Shown piece by piece: positions 9,619 to 20,492 of a stretch of 64,000 nt of DNA. The notes beneath the pieces are model-generated. The model did no database searches. It had not been told where the DNA came from and was given only the letters and a program-made list of their open reading frames with translations. The position numbers and the translations under genes are program-made. Source of the DNA: Spiroplasma clarkii (lineage in GTDB: Bacteria > Bacillota_I > Bacilli_A > Mycoplasmatales > Mycoplasmataceae). The stretch is taken from NCBI RefSeq assembly GCF_002795265.1, contig NZ_CP024870.1, positions 930,001 to 994,000 on the forward strand, in the 5' to 3' direction. The number at the start of each line of letters is the position of its first letter. Within the stretch, counting starts at the first letter, position 1.

Positions 9619-12324
9619 CTAGTCTCTATTTATTATTTCTTTTAAAACATTTACAGTCTTACTGTAATCTTTAATTTCAAAGTTTGATACTACATTATTC
9701 ATTGATTCTTTAGATCAATAAATTTCAAGGTTACTTCTTGCTCTTGTTATTGCAGTATAAAAAATATTATGATCAATTTTTTCATCAATATCATTATCTA
9801 CAACTATTTTAACACTGTCATACTCTAATCCCTGCGATTTATGTATCGACATTGCATATGCAATTTGAAATGGAATAAGAGAATTCTCAAATTCATCTTC
9901 TTCATCAGTGTCTGTAGAATTTTTTACTTCAAATTTGATAATAGATTTTCCATCTTCATCATCACAATAATCAATTCCTGTATTACTCAACTCAAATTGA
10001 ACTACTTTCTTATCAATTATGATTTTAAATTCAACCATATCATCTAATTCATTGATTTCTAGAATTTCACCTTTTAAATTATTATATAATACATTCCTAA
10101 ATTTTTTTGAATCTCTGAATATGATTGGGTCTCCAACTTTAAACTTCATTATACCAATTTCAATTTCTTTCCCATTGTTTTTCATTTGTAATAGCTTATT
10201 GATATTATTAATACCATACAAACCATCATAATTTAGACACAAAATTATCTCATCAACAGATTTTTGGTTAAAAATTCCACTGTCTAATTCTTTTGAATAT
10301 TCTCCCCTACAAATTAGTTCCACAATATTTGGTTTGTTTTCCCTAACAGCATTTCAAAGTTCTAACAGGTCTGCATCTTGTGTTCTATGTTGCTTTGTTA
10401 ACTCTGATCAAACTTGATCCTTTAAAAATGATTTAATAATACTGAATCAATTCCCAAATTGAATTGATTCAATTTGAAACTTATCACCAACACACAAAAT
10501 AAGTTCTGTATCTATTTTTTCAAGAATTTTGATAATATCACTATTACTTATTGTACTGCATTCTTCTATAACCACAAGACTAAATTGCGATTGAGACTCC
10601 TTTAATAAAAATGAATCTATTGTTCTATACTCTGCATTATTATTATTTACTTTTTTCTTTAGATTTGTGACTGCCACATTTGTTTGTGCTAAATAAAGAA
10701 TTTTCTTGTCAGAGTATTCTTTTAAATAATTAGATAAATACTTTATTAATGTGGTTTTACCTGTACCTGCTGGGCCATGAACAAATGCAACCTTTGATAC
10801 TTTGAATAAATTCTCTAATATTTCTTTTTTGTTTTCATCAAAATCATCACTATCAACTGTTTTTAACCATTCTTTAACCTTTTCATTATATCCCACAAAT
10901 CCAGATAATGAACCCTCTTGAAATTTTTTAATAGTTTTTTTCAAATCTAGTTCATCTCCACTAAAGTGATAATTTTTATCTCCATAGTTTTTTATTAACC
11001 TTTGAATTCTATGCTTTTGATAAATATTACTATTATATACTTTAATTAATTTATCTTTGTCCATATAATCTTTAAGATCATTATAAATATTGCCACTATC
11101 TTTTATGTAATTTTCAAGGTCTAGTGCCAAAAGTTCGTGTTCCCTAGCGTCACAATCAATTGCGCAATATACTCATCTTTTTACTGCTATATTTCCTGCA
11201 GGATCTGTGCAAAAAGGCATTCTGTCAAAAGGGATGGATTCAAATTTTAAAAATAATGATGATAGTAAAGGATTTCCTCTATCGAAATATTGCCCTTTAA
11301 TTATCTTATATCTCATAGAAAACAAAATATATCTTATAATATTTTTACCTGCATCTAATTTTCTACATATTCTTAAAATTTCAAATATACTTTTATTCTT
11401 GTTTTTTTTATTTATTTCATTTTCAATTTCATCAAATTTATTTTGTGGTAAATCAATTATATCTATTAAGTTCAAATTATTTTTAGTAATATATTCATTT
11501 ATTTTTTTTGACTCACTTGATTTCCCTATGCCTTTATTTTTCTTACCAAACACCTTTGCTAGTCACTCATATTCACATGGTCTAATTGACACTTCTGATT
11601 CTATTGCAATATTAATTTCAATTTTTTCATCAAACAAATCAATCTTATCTTTTACTAAATATAAACCCACTGCATAATTCTCTTGAACATTTTCCTTTGT
11701 GTATATAATAATTCTATCTACCTTATCATTATACCACCCTCTTGCTAAAGCTCCTGACAACTCATAGTATATTTCATTATTTAAATAAATTAACTTTTTT
11801 TTGTATATATATAGCCTATATCAAGTTTTATTTTGATTATTCAAATTACTTTTAATTTTTTCAAGAATTTTATTATAATAGTCCTCCAACTGTTCATCCA
11901 CAGAAAACTTAAATTCACTAATTTTTTCAATAATTTCTTGGTTAAATTCTTCTTTCATAAATTCTTTTATAGCAAAAATTTCTTTAATGTACTTGTACAT
12001 TAACCTTTCAGAATTATCTTTTGATGAAATATAATGTGAAGTCGATACTCTTAAGTTATTGTGAAAATGTCTTAAAAATATATAGTTGCTCCTTTCCCTT
12101 AAATGTTTAATTGCAGCAGTCAGACTAGAATAACCATAGGCATATTCTTCATTTTTATCTCTAATTAAAATTTTAAGTGCAATGTGCTCTACAAGAGTTC
12201 TAAGTTGAGCCAAAATATTTTGGGATAACAAACCAGGTTTGGTATTTAAAGATTCAATATTTTCATCAATTGTATCACTAATTTTTTTTATTTCTGAATC
12301 AACTTTAATATAAATATTCTTCAT
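9619..12324 (-). CDS. HEPN-superfamily 1 helicase fusion, putative defence protein
   Basis: A 901-aa protein read through several TGA-Trp codons. The N-terminal ~130 residues are helical and contain 'LRTLVEHIALK' and 'HNNLRVSTSHY', whose R92-x4-H97 fits the HEPN RNase signature. A middle domain of about 250 residues is unassigned. The C-terminal part is a RecD/UvrD-like helicase: Walker A 'GPAGTGKTT' (517-525), Walker B 'VVIEECS' (about 583), and late motifs 'SIHKSQGLEYDSV' (about 826) and 'FYTAITRAR'. It is followed after 61 bases by the AAA ATPase at 6954-9557. I infer an RNase-helicase anti-phage effector; it has not been tested. Confidence 0.85.
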
Positions 12325-12564
12325 CTTGCTTGCCTATATAACAATTCTAAAATTACATAATCATCTATCTTACAAATAAAATACTATGTTAACTCTAAAT
12401 TATAACTTTCTATTTAATTAATACAAATGATATCATTCATTTTTTTTACTTTAATTTTGATATTTGTTCTAGTTAAATCATGTTTTTATATTTTAAAAAA
12501 AATTATCAAAATTAATATTTACTACTTATAATTAGCAAAATACTGTTTTTATAATTTTCCTAGT

Positions 12565-12592
12565 AATTACAAGTTTATTCAAACTTGTAATT
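12565..12592 (-). terminator. Hairpin, probable terminator
   Basis: A perfect 12-bp inverted repeat (AATTACAAGTTT / AAACTTGTAATT) with a 4-base loop, downstream of the HEPN gene ending at 12614. The following minus-strand sequence lacks a clean U-run, so termination is less certain. Confidence 0.5.
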
Positions 12593-12613
12593 TAAAACCA
12601 AAAAGCCTATATC

Positions 12614-13375
12614 CTACAACTTAATTATTGCTTTTTTAACTAAATATTCTCCAAATAGTTTGTCTTGTTTATCTTCACAACTGTCATTAATTGCACTAGT
12701 TAAATAATCTTTATAAAATGGATCAATTAATTCTCTAAGATTTTTTATACTATTTATTAAATTTCCTTCCTTTTGAATTCCATCAATTCAACACTCACTA
12801 AACTCGTCATATACAAACAACATTCTATGATGGCTAACAGCATTTCTTAATTCCCTAACTGCGGATAGGTTTTCGTCAATATGGTCAAGATTTTCAAATA
12901 AAAGCACTTGTTCATCTGCTGTAAATATGTTAAACAATTCCATCAATTCAGAAAGACTCAGAGAGCCAAGTGAAAATGATAAGCTTTTACACTCACTAAG
13001 TTTACCCATTAATTTTTTACCAATTTTTTTACCATTTTTTTGAGATTCACTTTTAAATTCACTAACATTGTCTAGAAATTTATTTGCTATAAATGCTCTG
13101 ATGCTCTCTTCAAATGCTGATAGAAATTTGTATAAGATATTTCTAATTCTTTTGTCATATCTATATAATTTTGAAACTTTTAAGTATTCTATTTTCCCAT
13201 TATCATTTAACTCTATGAAATTTGCTAATTGAGTGAGATATGCAACTCCTTTAAGTCTTAAATAATTCCTACATTCTTCCTCCAATTTATTGTCTTCATC
13301 AGGAAAAATCATTTTACTTACAAACTTATCAATACTTATATTTAAAGGCAGTTTCTTCTTTTTACTTTCAATCAT
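12614..13375 (-). CDS. HEPN-domain protein, Abi_2-like, putative toxin
   Basis: A 253-aa protein resembling the Abi_2 (AbiD/AbiF) abortive-infection family: helical throughout, with 'RELRNAVSHHRML', in which R177-x4-H182 is the HEPN RNase motif. Its ATG lies inside the 3' end of the nucleotidyltransferase gene (14-base overlap) with no separate ribosome site, so translation is coupled. Pairing with a nucleotidyltransferase recalls HEPN-MNT toxin-antitoxin systems, in which the transferase adds AMP to the HEPN toxin to silence it. RNase activity is inferred from the motif only. Confidence 0.8.
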
Positions 13376-14003
13376 ATTTATTGTAAATATTATTTACTGC
13401 CTCATAATATAGTGAAAAACTTTGTTTATCCTGTTTGTTATTGTTTTCCTTTAAATTAAGATACTCTCTTCTAACATCTATTCATAAACCATTTGCAATT
13501 ATATTTGATACCTTATCATCATAATTTCTGCCTAATTTTTCTTCCTCTCAAACACATTTGTTGCTCACTTTAACATGTTCAAGAATAAATTTTTTTTCTG
13601 TTTCTATATCTTCATACATAATTGCAAAGTCACAACTATAGGTAATGGTTTTATTTTTTTTATCAATAAGTTTTAGTTTTATTGCACGTCCACCATCACT
13701 GACATATTCAAATCCATGTTTTATTACAATTTCATTCAAACTCTTAATAAACATTGATCTAATTTCCTTTGGTTCAATATTTTCATCAAATTTTTGTAGA
13801 TAGAAATTATAGTCAAGGTCAAACTCCCTATTTTCACCAACCAATCTAGTAACTAATGTTCTTTTACCACTACCTATCAAATGAAACTGAAATGTAATTT
13901 GCACTTCTTTTAACTTTTTTTGTAATTCATTGATTACTTTTTCAATTTTTACTCTTACTGGTTTTAATTCACTTTTTGTTATATATTCATACTTATGACC
14001 CAT
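13362..14003 (-). CDS. Nucleotidyltransferase paired with HEPN protein
   Basis: A 213-aa protein with a nucleotidyltransferase active site: 'HLIGSGKRTLVTR' (Gly44-Ser45), then 'EFDLDYNF' (Asp62, Asp64), and a third acidic residue in 'SCDFAIM' (Asp125). This GS...DxD...D pattern occurs in polymerase-beta-type transferases, including MNT antitoxins and CD-NTases. It is read through two TGA codons. It overlaps the HEPN gene by 14 bases. A role as antitoxin or as signalling enzyme for the HEPN protein is inference. A plausible promoter region lies upstream at 14010-14100. Confidence 0.8.
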
Positions 14004-14166
14004 TAAAAATCCCCCTTTATAATAATTCTATCAAAATATTAGTGTAATTAGAAATATTTTATAATCTTATAGTGTTCTAACTAAAATTATCTAAGTAATG
14101 GCTCATATTGTAATGATGAAAATAAAGTATTTACTTACATATTTTTATCAAAGTAAGTCACAAAAA

Positions 14167-14188
14167 ACCTAAACCATTTGGTTTAGGT
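14167..14188. terminator. Bidirectional-looking terminator hairpin
   Basis: A 9-bp stem ACCTAAACC / GGTTTAGGT with a 4-base loop, flanked by T-rich sequence in both directions (TTTTTTG on the minus strand, TATTTTTTAA on the plus strand). It ends the minus-strand PTS/aldolase operon whose last gene stops at 14212. Confidence 0.8.
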
Positions 14189-14211
14189 CTATTTTTTAAT
14201 TTTATAAGTAT

Positions 14212-14706
14212 CTATAGTTCTAGAAATTTGATAATAACCTCATTGTCTGATCCATTTTCTTTTTTACAACAAAGTAAACCAACAGTTTTGAAGTTGTTCG
14301 ATTTAACTATTTTTAAGCAGTTATTTTGTGCAAACAATTGATATTTTTGATCAATGTCTTCATTTCTTGTTATCAAAATTATGGTGTCTCCTTTTAAAGC
14401 CACAATTTCTTTTTTTCATCTAAACTTCTTAACAATGAATTTTTGAGAAATTAAACTGCAAAGTAATGATTGTTTAAAATTTTTAAATCTCAAAATTGGA
14501 ATCATAAAATAATTTATAAAGCAATAAAATAAACAGATGACAAACAAAGACAAAATAACAATTAATTTTAAATCAAAATCATTCTGACTTACGTAATAAA
14601 TCAAAACACTTGTAATTATTCCTAAAAATATCAAGACCAAGATACGATAGATTAAGAGAAATTTACCTTTATCTTTGTTAAATTCATTCTTTTGCATGAA
14701 TACCAA
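14212..14706 (-). CDS. Small membrane protein, unknown (end of PTS operon)
   Basis: A 164-aa protein with two membrane segments ('YRILVLIFLGIITSVLIYYV' and 'LIVILSLFVICLFYCFINYF') followed by a soluble C-terminal half. TTG 14706 is preferred because GGAG lies six bases upstream; the ATG at 14697 would be 15 bases away. It overlaps the preceding small gene and is the last gene before the terminator at 14167. The family was not recognised; it resembles the preceding protein in layout. Confidence 0.65.
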
Positions 14707-15049
14707 GAACAGCTCCTTGTATTTTTTCTTGTAAATCTATGTTTTTGTTACTAGCATTTGAAAAGAATATAGTTCCTCTAATTTTGCTTGGACTTAGGTC
14801 ATTTTTTAGTTCACAAGTAAAATAAACTTTTACTTGTGTAGCTCATAAATTTGTTTTGATCTCATAATACCAACCCAAAACTTGATAATTGTTTAACAAT
14901 CGAAATTGATTTTTAATAATTTGTTTAAAAATTGGTTTCTTACTGTTTTGCTTATAAGTTTTAATGACCATAATTTTTATAATTATGTTTCGCACAATTA
15001 CTATTGTAAGCAAGCCAAGCAGTAAACCTAGTGACATTCACAATCACAT
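14678..15049 (-). CDS. Small membrane protein, unknown
   Basis: A 123-aa protein starting 'MWLWMSLG' with one strong membrane segment ('LLLGLLTIVIVRNIIIKIMV') and a basic C-terminal domain. The ribosome site GAGGTGG lies in the 3' end of the phosphofructokinase gene, and the ATG follows that gene's stop by one base. It overlaps the next gene by 20-29 bases. It is probably an accessory protein of the PTS operon; no family was recognised. Confidence 0.65.
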
Positions 15050-15050
15050 T

Positions 15051-15932
15051 CTATATGACCACCTCTTCAGCCAAACTATAAATCAGATTTGCTTTTTGCA
15101 TCTGAATATTTTTTACAATTTTGTCAACACACTTTGCACCATAGTGACAATCTCCAAAACTAGGAGTTCCGCCTCTTTGAAAGTGACCAATAATTGTAAA
15201 TCAAATTCGTTTACTTATTTTAGCTGAAATTTCAGTTATTAAAGCTTGAGTTTGTAAAAGTTTTTCAGAAAGCAAAATAATATTTGTTCTTTTATTTGAT
15301 TCTTTAAGAGCTTTAACAATTTCTGCCACTAAATGTGGATTTGTAAAATTTTGATTATTAATTACATAATCTGCATAAACTGCTTGACCGACAGAATTAG
15401 TTAAATCACTACATTCTCTACCCATTAGTTCATAAACTTGGACTTTTTTATGATTTTTAGCACTATAGTTTACTCTTCTAATAAACTCCACAACTGAATT
15501 CAAAGCTGTATCAAAACCAAGTGTGGTTTTGACTTCAACCACATCATTGTCAATAGTTGTAGGAATAAAATGCACTTTAATCCCTTGTTTTACTAAAATT
15601 TTTGCAGCCATTAAACTTCCATTACCACCAAACACTACTAAATGTTGGATATTTAGAGCTTTTAAATTTTCAACTACTTGTGCTTGTATTGCGAAATTGT
15701 TAAATTCAGCAAATCTTTCACACCCAATTATTGCAGAACCTTCTAATTGAATTCCTTCAACATTTACTTGATCTAAAACAAGATACTTTTGTAAATAAAT
15801 GCCTTCTAAACCATCATAAAATCCTAAGATTTGATATGTTGGTGCTAATTTATGAACAAGTCCATAAATGGCATTATTAATTCCAGGGGCATCTCCCCCT
15901 GAACAAACAATTCCAATTTTATTGTTTGTCAT
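15051..15932 (-). CDS. 6-phosphofructokinase family protein (paralogue)
   Basis: A 293-aa member of the ATP-dependent phosphofructokinase family. Visible motifs are 'CSGGDAPGINNAI' (nucleotide loop), 'VFGGNGSL' (usually GGDGS) and 'TTIDNDV' (usually GTIDND, with the catalytic Asp). It is shorter than typical PfkA (about 320 aa), and the GGNGS change is unusual because the Asp in GGDGS helps bind Mg-ATP. Placement in an operon with a PTS and a class II aldolase suggests it phosphorylates a sugar phosphate made from the transported sugar rather than serving main glycolysis. Its start overlaps the IIC gene by 14 bases. Confidence 0.85.
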
Positions 15933-17418
15933 TTACTTCCTCAACCAGTTCAGGATTAACACCAGTGACAACTGAACTCGGTGCTGCAAGTTTAGCTTTT
16001 TTTCTTTTAATTTGAATAAAGATTTGTTCTTCAACCACCAAACCAATAATAAAAGCTAAAACTACTCCAAAAGTCACTCATTTTCCTAAATGTCTAGTGA
16101 TTAATAAAGGAATTAACCCTAAAATGTAATCAGTATCTCCTCATCCAGTTGAAATTGAGGCTTCAACTCCAGCATAAGCATTTAATTTTAAAAATAAGAC
16201 TGGTACAAATGTTATAATTAATCCTTGAACAAAAGGACCAACAATTGCTCCCCAAATCCCACCTTTTGAGTTAGCAAATACTCCACCAGTGGCTCCCAAG
16301 AAAAAGTGAGCGGCAATTCCTGGTAAAACAATTGGTAAACCAGCCCCATAAGTTATAAACATTCCAATAATCCCAGCCACAAATGATGCTAAAAATCCAA
16401 TTAAAACAGCATTGGGTGCATAAGTAAACACAACTGCACAATCTAGAGCTGCTTTTCCGTTTTTAACAAACTTGTCTGAAATTCCTTTAAAAGCAGGCAC
16501 TAGTTCATTTAAAACCATTCTGACTCCAAGTAAAATGACTTCAATTCCCGCAGCAAAAGTAAAGGCTTGAATGATTGCAAAAACAAATCAATGATTTGCC
16601 ATTGCCCCTGTGCCATCAAGCACATCTGTACCAATAAAGACATCAAGCCCTTTTGCAGCATATGCTGCAATATAAACTATTAAGAAGAAAAAGATCATTG
16701 TAATACTAATTGCAACATTTGAATTTTTTAAAAATGATAAGCCTTTTGGGAATTTGATATCTTCAGTAGATCTCACTTTACCTTTTTGTAAAGCACCAAT
16801 CCCATTACCAATTCACCCAGCAATAAAATAACCAATTCCTCCAGTGTGACCCATGGCAATGACATCACCTTTAGTAACTTGACGCATAAATTTTTGATTT
16901 GCTAAAGGCATAAACAGCATGTAAATTGCCATAAATAAACCTCCAGTTAAAATAATCATTCATAAATCTTTGCTGTCATCCATTCCAGCAGACACCAAAC
17001 AAGCTGCAGTCATAACTGACATATAAAACAAGACATGTCCTGTTAAATAAACATATTTGTATCTAGTGACAATTGCTAACACAACATTTGTTAGCATAGC
17101 CACAATCATAACCCCAGTTCCAATGGTAATAATTTTGGGAATTACATCCAACAATTGTGCCATTGTGGCTTCATTATTGGGGATAGCTCCATTAATACCA
17201 AAAAGATTAATAAAGACTGGTGAAAATTGTGATAGTGAAGAAGATAGTAAAGTGGCTCCTCCACCAAGAATTAAAAATCCAATAATAACTTTAAAAGTTC
17301 CAGTAAGAACTTGGGTAAAACTTTTTCTTTGAATTAATAAACCTATCATAGCAACAATTCCAATTAAGATTGAAGGTGTTCCAAAAAAGGTTTTTAAAAA
17401 TATTATAAATTCATCCAT
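15919..17418 (-). CDS. PTS IIC subunit, ascorbate (UlaA/SgaT) family
   Basis: A 499-aa membrane permease with about 10-12 hydrophobic segments, starting 'MDEFIIFLKTFFGTPSILIGIVAMIG' in the UlaA style. Glycine-rich blocks such as 'GGGATLLSSSLSQFSP' and 'HTGGIGYFIAGWIG' support the family. It is read through several TGA-Trp codons. The soluble IIB and IIA subunits are separate genes just upstream, as in ula operons. The genes around it (aldolase, phosphofructokinase paralogue) are not the usual ascorbate enzymes, so the sugar may differ. Confidence 0.88.
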
Positions 17419-17429
17419 AATTGACCTCC

Positions 17430-17708
17430 TTATTTTTTATAATTTGTAAGTGCTTGAGAAATTTTTTGTTTACATTCCTCAACATCAAAAAGGTTATCAA
17501 GAGTTATTTTTCTGGGAAATTCCACAGAATCTGTGATATCATTACCCACAATGACAAAGTCTAAGTCTCAGTCAGGAGCAAAACTCCCAACACTTGTGTG
17601 AGATACCTCTCCTTCAGTATTAAGTTGTTTTAAAGCTGCTTGAATAGTTTCTTCAATTAAGAAACTTGAAGCAAGTCCAGATCCACAAACTGACATAAAT
17701 TTATACAT
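17430..17708 (-). CDS. PTS IIB subunit, ascorbate type
   Basis: A 92-aa phosphocarrier with the phosphocysteine loop 'SVCGSGLASS' (Cys8) near the N-terminus, typical of UlaB/SgaB. One TGA-Trp codon. The ribosome site AGGAGG precedes the ATG; the gene ends 11 bases before the IIC start. It receives phosphate from the IIA protein encoded immediately upstream and passes it to the sugar during transport. Confidence 0.88.
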
Positions 17709-17720
17709 AATTTACCTCCT

Positions 17721-18161
17721 TTAAAAGTGTTTCTCTAGAAAAATAATTAATTGTTCTTTGGTTTGGATTTGATAAAACTCTGTTCTTTTAGCTTCATCCA
17801 AAAAAACTTGCGAGAATTTTTTTAAAAATCCTAAGTGTTCCACACCATTAGTTGTAGCTAAAATAATTAAATACTTAACTGCTTTGGGGTTGATGTCTCC
17901 AATTTGGCAAGGTTTTTTTAATATGTTTCAAGAAACACCTGTTTTTTTGATATTATCTAAATTGATATCACTATGAGCAATTGCCACTTGTTCTGCAACC
18001 ACAAAATATGGTCCATGTTTTATTACTGAAGCTATAATGACTTCTAAATAACTAGCAGTTATGTAATTGTTGACAATTAATGATGCACCACAAGTTTTTA
18101 ACATTTCTTTTCAGCAAGTAAAACCTTCATATTCATTTAACAAATTTTTATCATATTTCAT
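17721..18161 (-). CDS. PTS IIA subunit, ascorbate/fructose-mannitol type
   Basis: A 146-aa IIA protein; 'VVAEQVAIAHS' corresponds to the conserved block with the phosphorylated His (His63). Two TGA-Trp codons. It follows the aldolase gene by one base and is followed by IIB, giving the order aldolase-IIA-IIB-IIC-phosphofructokinase. Confidence 0.85.
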
Positions 18162-18162
18162 T

Positions 18163-19005
18163 TTACTTTCCTTTACATATATTTATCTTTTCATAAATTA
18201 GTTGTTTTAATTCAGTCATAGCATAAGTTAAAATTTTGCGAACATCTTGGCAATCTTGATTTGTTTTAATGTATTCAACACAAGCTGATGCAAATTTTAT
18301 TTTGATTTCAGTACCAAAATTAATTTTGGCAATTCCAAGTTTTATGCATTTTTGAATGTCCTCTTTTGCTAGACCACTGCCCCCATGCAACACCAAGGGT
18401 TTTTGCAATAACTTATTAATAGTTTCTAATAACTCTAAGTTTAGTGAGGGTTTTGTTTGATACATTCCATGGGCAGTGCCAATTGAAATTGCTAAACAAT
18501 CAATATTAGTGGCAGTTCAAAACCGCAATGCATCTTCTGGGTTTGTGTACACTGATTTACTGATTTTTTTTCAGTCTTCAACTCCAGCAATTTGTCCAAG
18601 TTCTGCTTCAAGAGAAATTTCTTTTAAAGTACTTTTTGCATAATCATAAACTAGATTTGTGTTATTGATGTTTGTTTCAAGTGAACAGTGTGAACCATCA
18701 TACATAATTGATTGAATACCTTCATTGATGGCAGCCTTACAAGTTTCAACATCAAGTTCATGATCTAAGTGAGTCACCACTGGGATGCTAACTGAATTTG
18801 CTAAATTGTTAGCAACTGCTATTAGATTATTCAAACCATAATACTTGATTGCTGACTGGGTGAACATTAACACTACTGGGTGTTTTTGTTCTTCACAAGC
18901 ATCCACAATAGCTTTCATAATTTCATAATTGTCAACATTAAAGGCAGGTATTGCATAACCGCCCTTGTAAGCAGCCACTAAAATTTCTTTAAGGTTTGTT
19001 AACAT
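18163..19005 (-). CDS. Class II fructose-bisphosphate aldolase family protein
   Basis: A 280-aa zinc-dependent aldolase. Zinc and substrate motifs are visible: 'PVVTHLDHE' (His ligand and catalytic Asp), 'SIGTAHG' and 'LVLHGGSGL' (His ligands). ATG 19005 is chosen because AAAGGAG is directly upstream; an earlier ATG at 19023 precedes that site. As first gene of the PTS operon it probably cleaves the bisphosphate made by the phosphofructokinase paralogue, either fructose- or tagatose-1,6-bisphosphate; the sequence alone does not decide which. Confidence 0.9.
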
Positions 19006-19068
19006 ATGATCTCCTTTCCACATTTATTATAAATCGTAATGTAATAATTTACTATATTTTTTTAAAAA

Positions 19069-19092
19069 AAGTAGTAAAAATTTATACTACTT
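19069..19092 (-). terminator. Rho-independent terminator after RpiR gene
   Basis: An 8-bp stem AAGTAGTA / TACTACTT followed by TTTTTTT on the minus strand. It separates the regulator gene (19156-19851) from the aldolase operon, so each has its own promoter. Confidence 0.8.
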
Positions 19093-19155
19093 ATTCTTAG
19101 TACAGTTTTGTTTACATTGGAAAAAGGAAATTTCTGTTAAAAAGCATTTTAAATC

Positions 19156-19851
19156 TTATAATTTATCAATGGCTTTTTCTCAAAATATGTCTAAAAATAT
19201 TAAAATTGGGATGAAATTTGTAATTCTGCTTTTAATCATCAGTTTATTTCTGTTAACCATAGTAATCACTAATTCATTTAGTTCTGTTAATTTTTTTGAA
19301 TTAACACAAGTAATTGTGACACATTTAATTCCTTGGGAATTTGCCATTTTTAAAGCACTTAAAATTCAATCTGTAGTACCTGAATTTGTAATTGCTACCA
19401 AAACACAATCTGCTGTCATGTTTGAAATTGACAGAATTATTTGATCATAGTCATTTTCTAAAACATATGACTTGATTCCTAATCTGTTAAAATCAAGACT
19501 GAATTTCTTGGCAATAATGTGACTGTGGGACTTTCCAATAAAAACAACTGTTTTGTCCTTTATTATTTTGAAGAATTTTTCTAAGTTTTGTTCATTGTCA
19601 ATTTTAAAATTTGCATCAATTAACTCATGATAATTATGACTTAATCCCGACTTTTCTTTAATAATCTCTGAACTTATATTTATAATTAAATCTTTATAGC
19701 CTTTGTAACCAAGTTTCTCTATCAATGAATAAATGGTTCCATAACTTATTTTTAACTCTTTGCAAATGTTGTCAACTGAAGTGTTTAATAAGTCAGAATG
19801 TTTTTTTAGATAATCATAGGCTTCTTGTTCTCTTTTTGTTAGTGTACTCAT
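19156..19851 (-). CDS. RpiR-family transcriptional regulator
   Basis: A 231-aa regulator with an N-terminal helix-turn-helix ('VDNICKELKISYGTIYSLIEKLGYKGYKDL') and a SIS domain ('VVFIGKSHSHIIAKKF', then 'VAITNSGTT'). AGGAGG lies just upstream of the ATG. It is encoded directly upstream of the aldolase/ascorbate-type PTS operon and is its likely regulator, sensing a phosphosugar by family analogy. Confidence 0.9.
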
Positions 19852-20154
19852 TTTTCCTCCTGCTTCGATATATCACTATATCTTCAATTTCATTGCTTAG
19901 TCTATGATACCTTTTAATTTTATACCAATTTTAAGATACTTTCCAACAGTCATTTATGTTCATATGAATGATTCAGAAAACTATATAAGAAAATACACAA
20001 TAGTTTTATTACAAATTTTTAGAGGCTTTGAATAATCTTACTAATAGATGAAACAATAGTTATCTCATCATTAGTTTTAAGAATTAACGGCTTGAAATAT
20101 ACTAAATTTTGATTAGAAAAAATTTTTTTATATGAGTAACTAATTGAATAACAA

Positions 20155-20340
20155 AAAAAGGATATATTATTTCCAATAAACCCTTTTAAATTTAATACAG
20201 CATATTACTATCTTTTAAAAAGCCTAACCAATACTCATTTTTGGTTTAAACTTTAAAATAACTCTTACATATTTCTATTGTTACTACAAAATTCACTACT
20301 TTTTCTTGAATGACCCCTCCACTAATGGCTATTTCAATTT
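20155..20340 (-). pseudogene. Decayed third copy of the Fic/Doc partner gene
   Basis: On the minus strand the sequence GGAGGGGTCA is followed by bases that align with the middle of the 51-aa genes at 5172 and 5612 ('FVVNNKNM' region), then decays into stops. The flanking imperfect hairpin near 20160-20190 matches the terminator hairpin at 5531-5562. The start codon and first ~20 codons are deleted. The surrounding 19852-20492 contains no intact gene. Confidence 0.6.
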
Positions 20341-20492
20341 ACTAAATTTATTTTCCCATAAGTAAATTCCTTTTACAATTAATTATAAATTCAGTTATTG
20401 TTATAAATTTTCACCAACATTTCACTAGATTGATTGTTATCCATAAACTACTACTGCAGTTAATTGATAGATTAAAAATATAATAATTAATT

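Noticed and set aside
9619-12324. Five separate short open frames that could be read as a frameshifted gene
   Set aside because: They lie in one frame and are split only at TGA, which is Trp in this organism. The same holds for cas9, the Z1 gene, the OLD gene and the AIPR gene.
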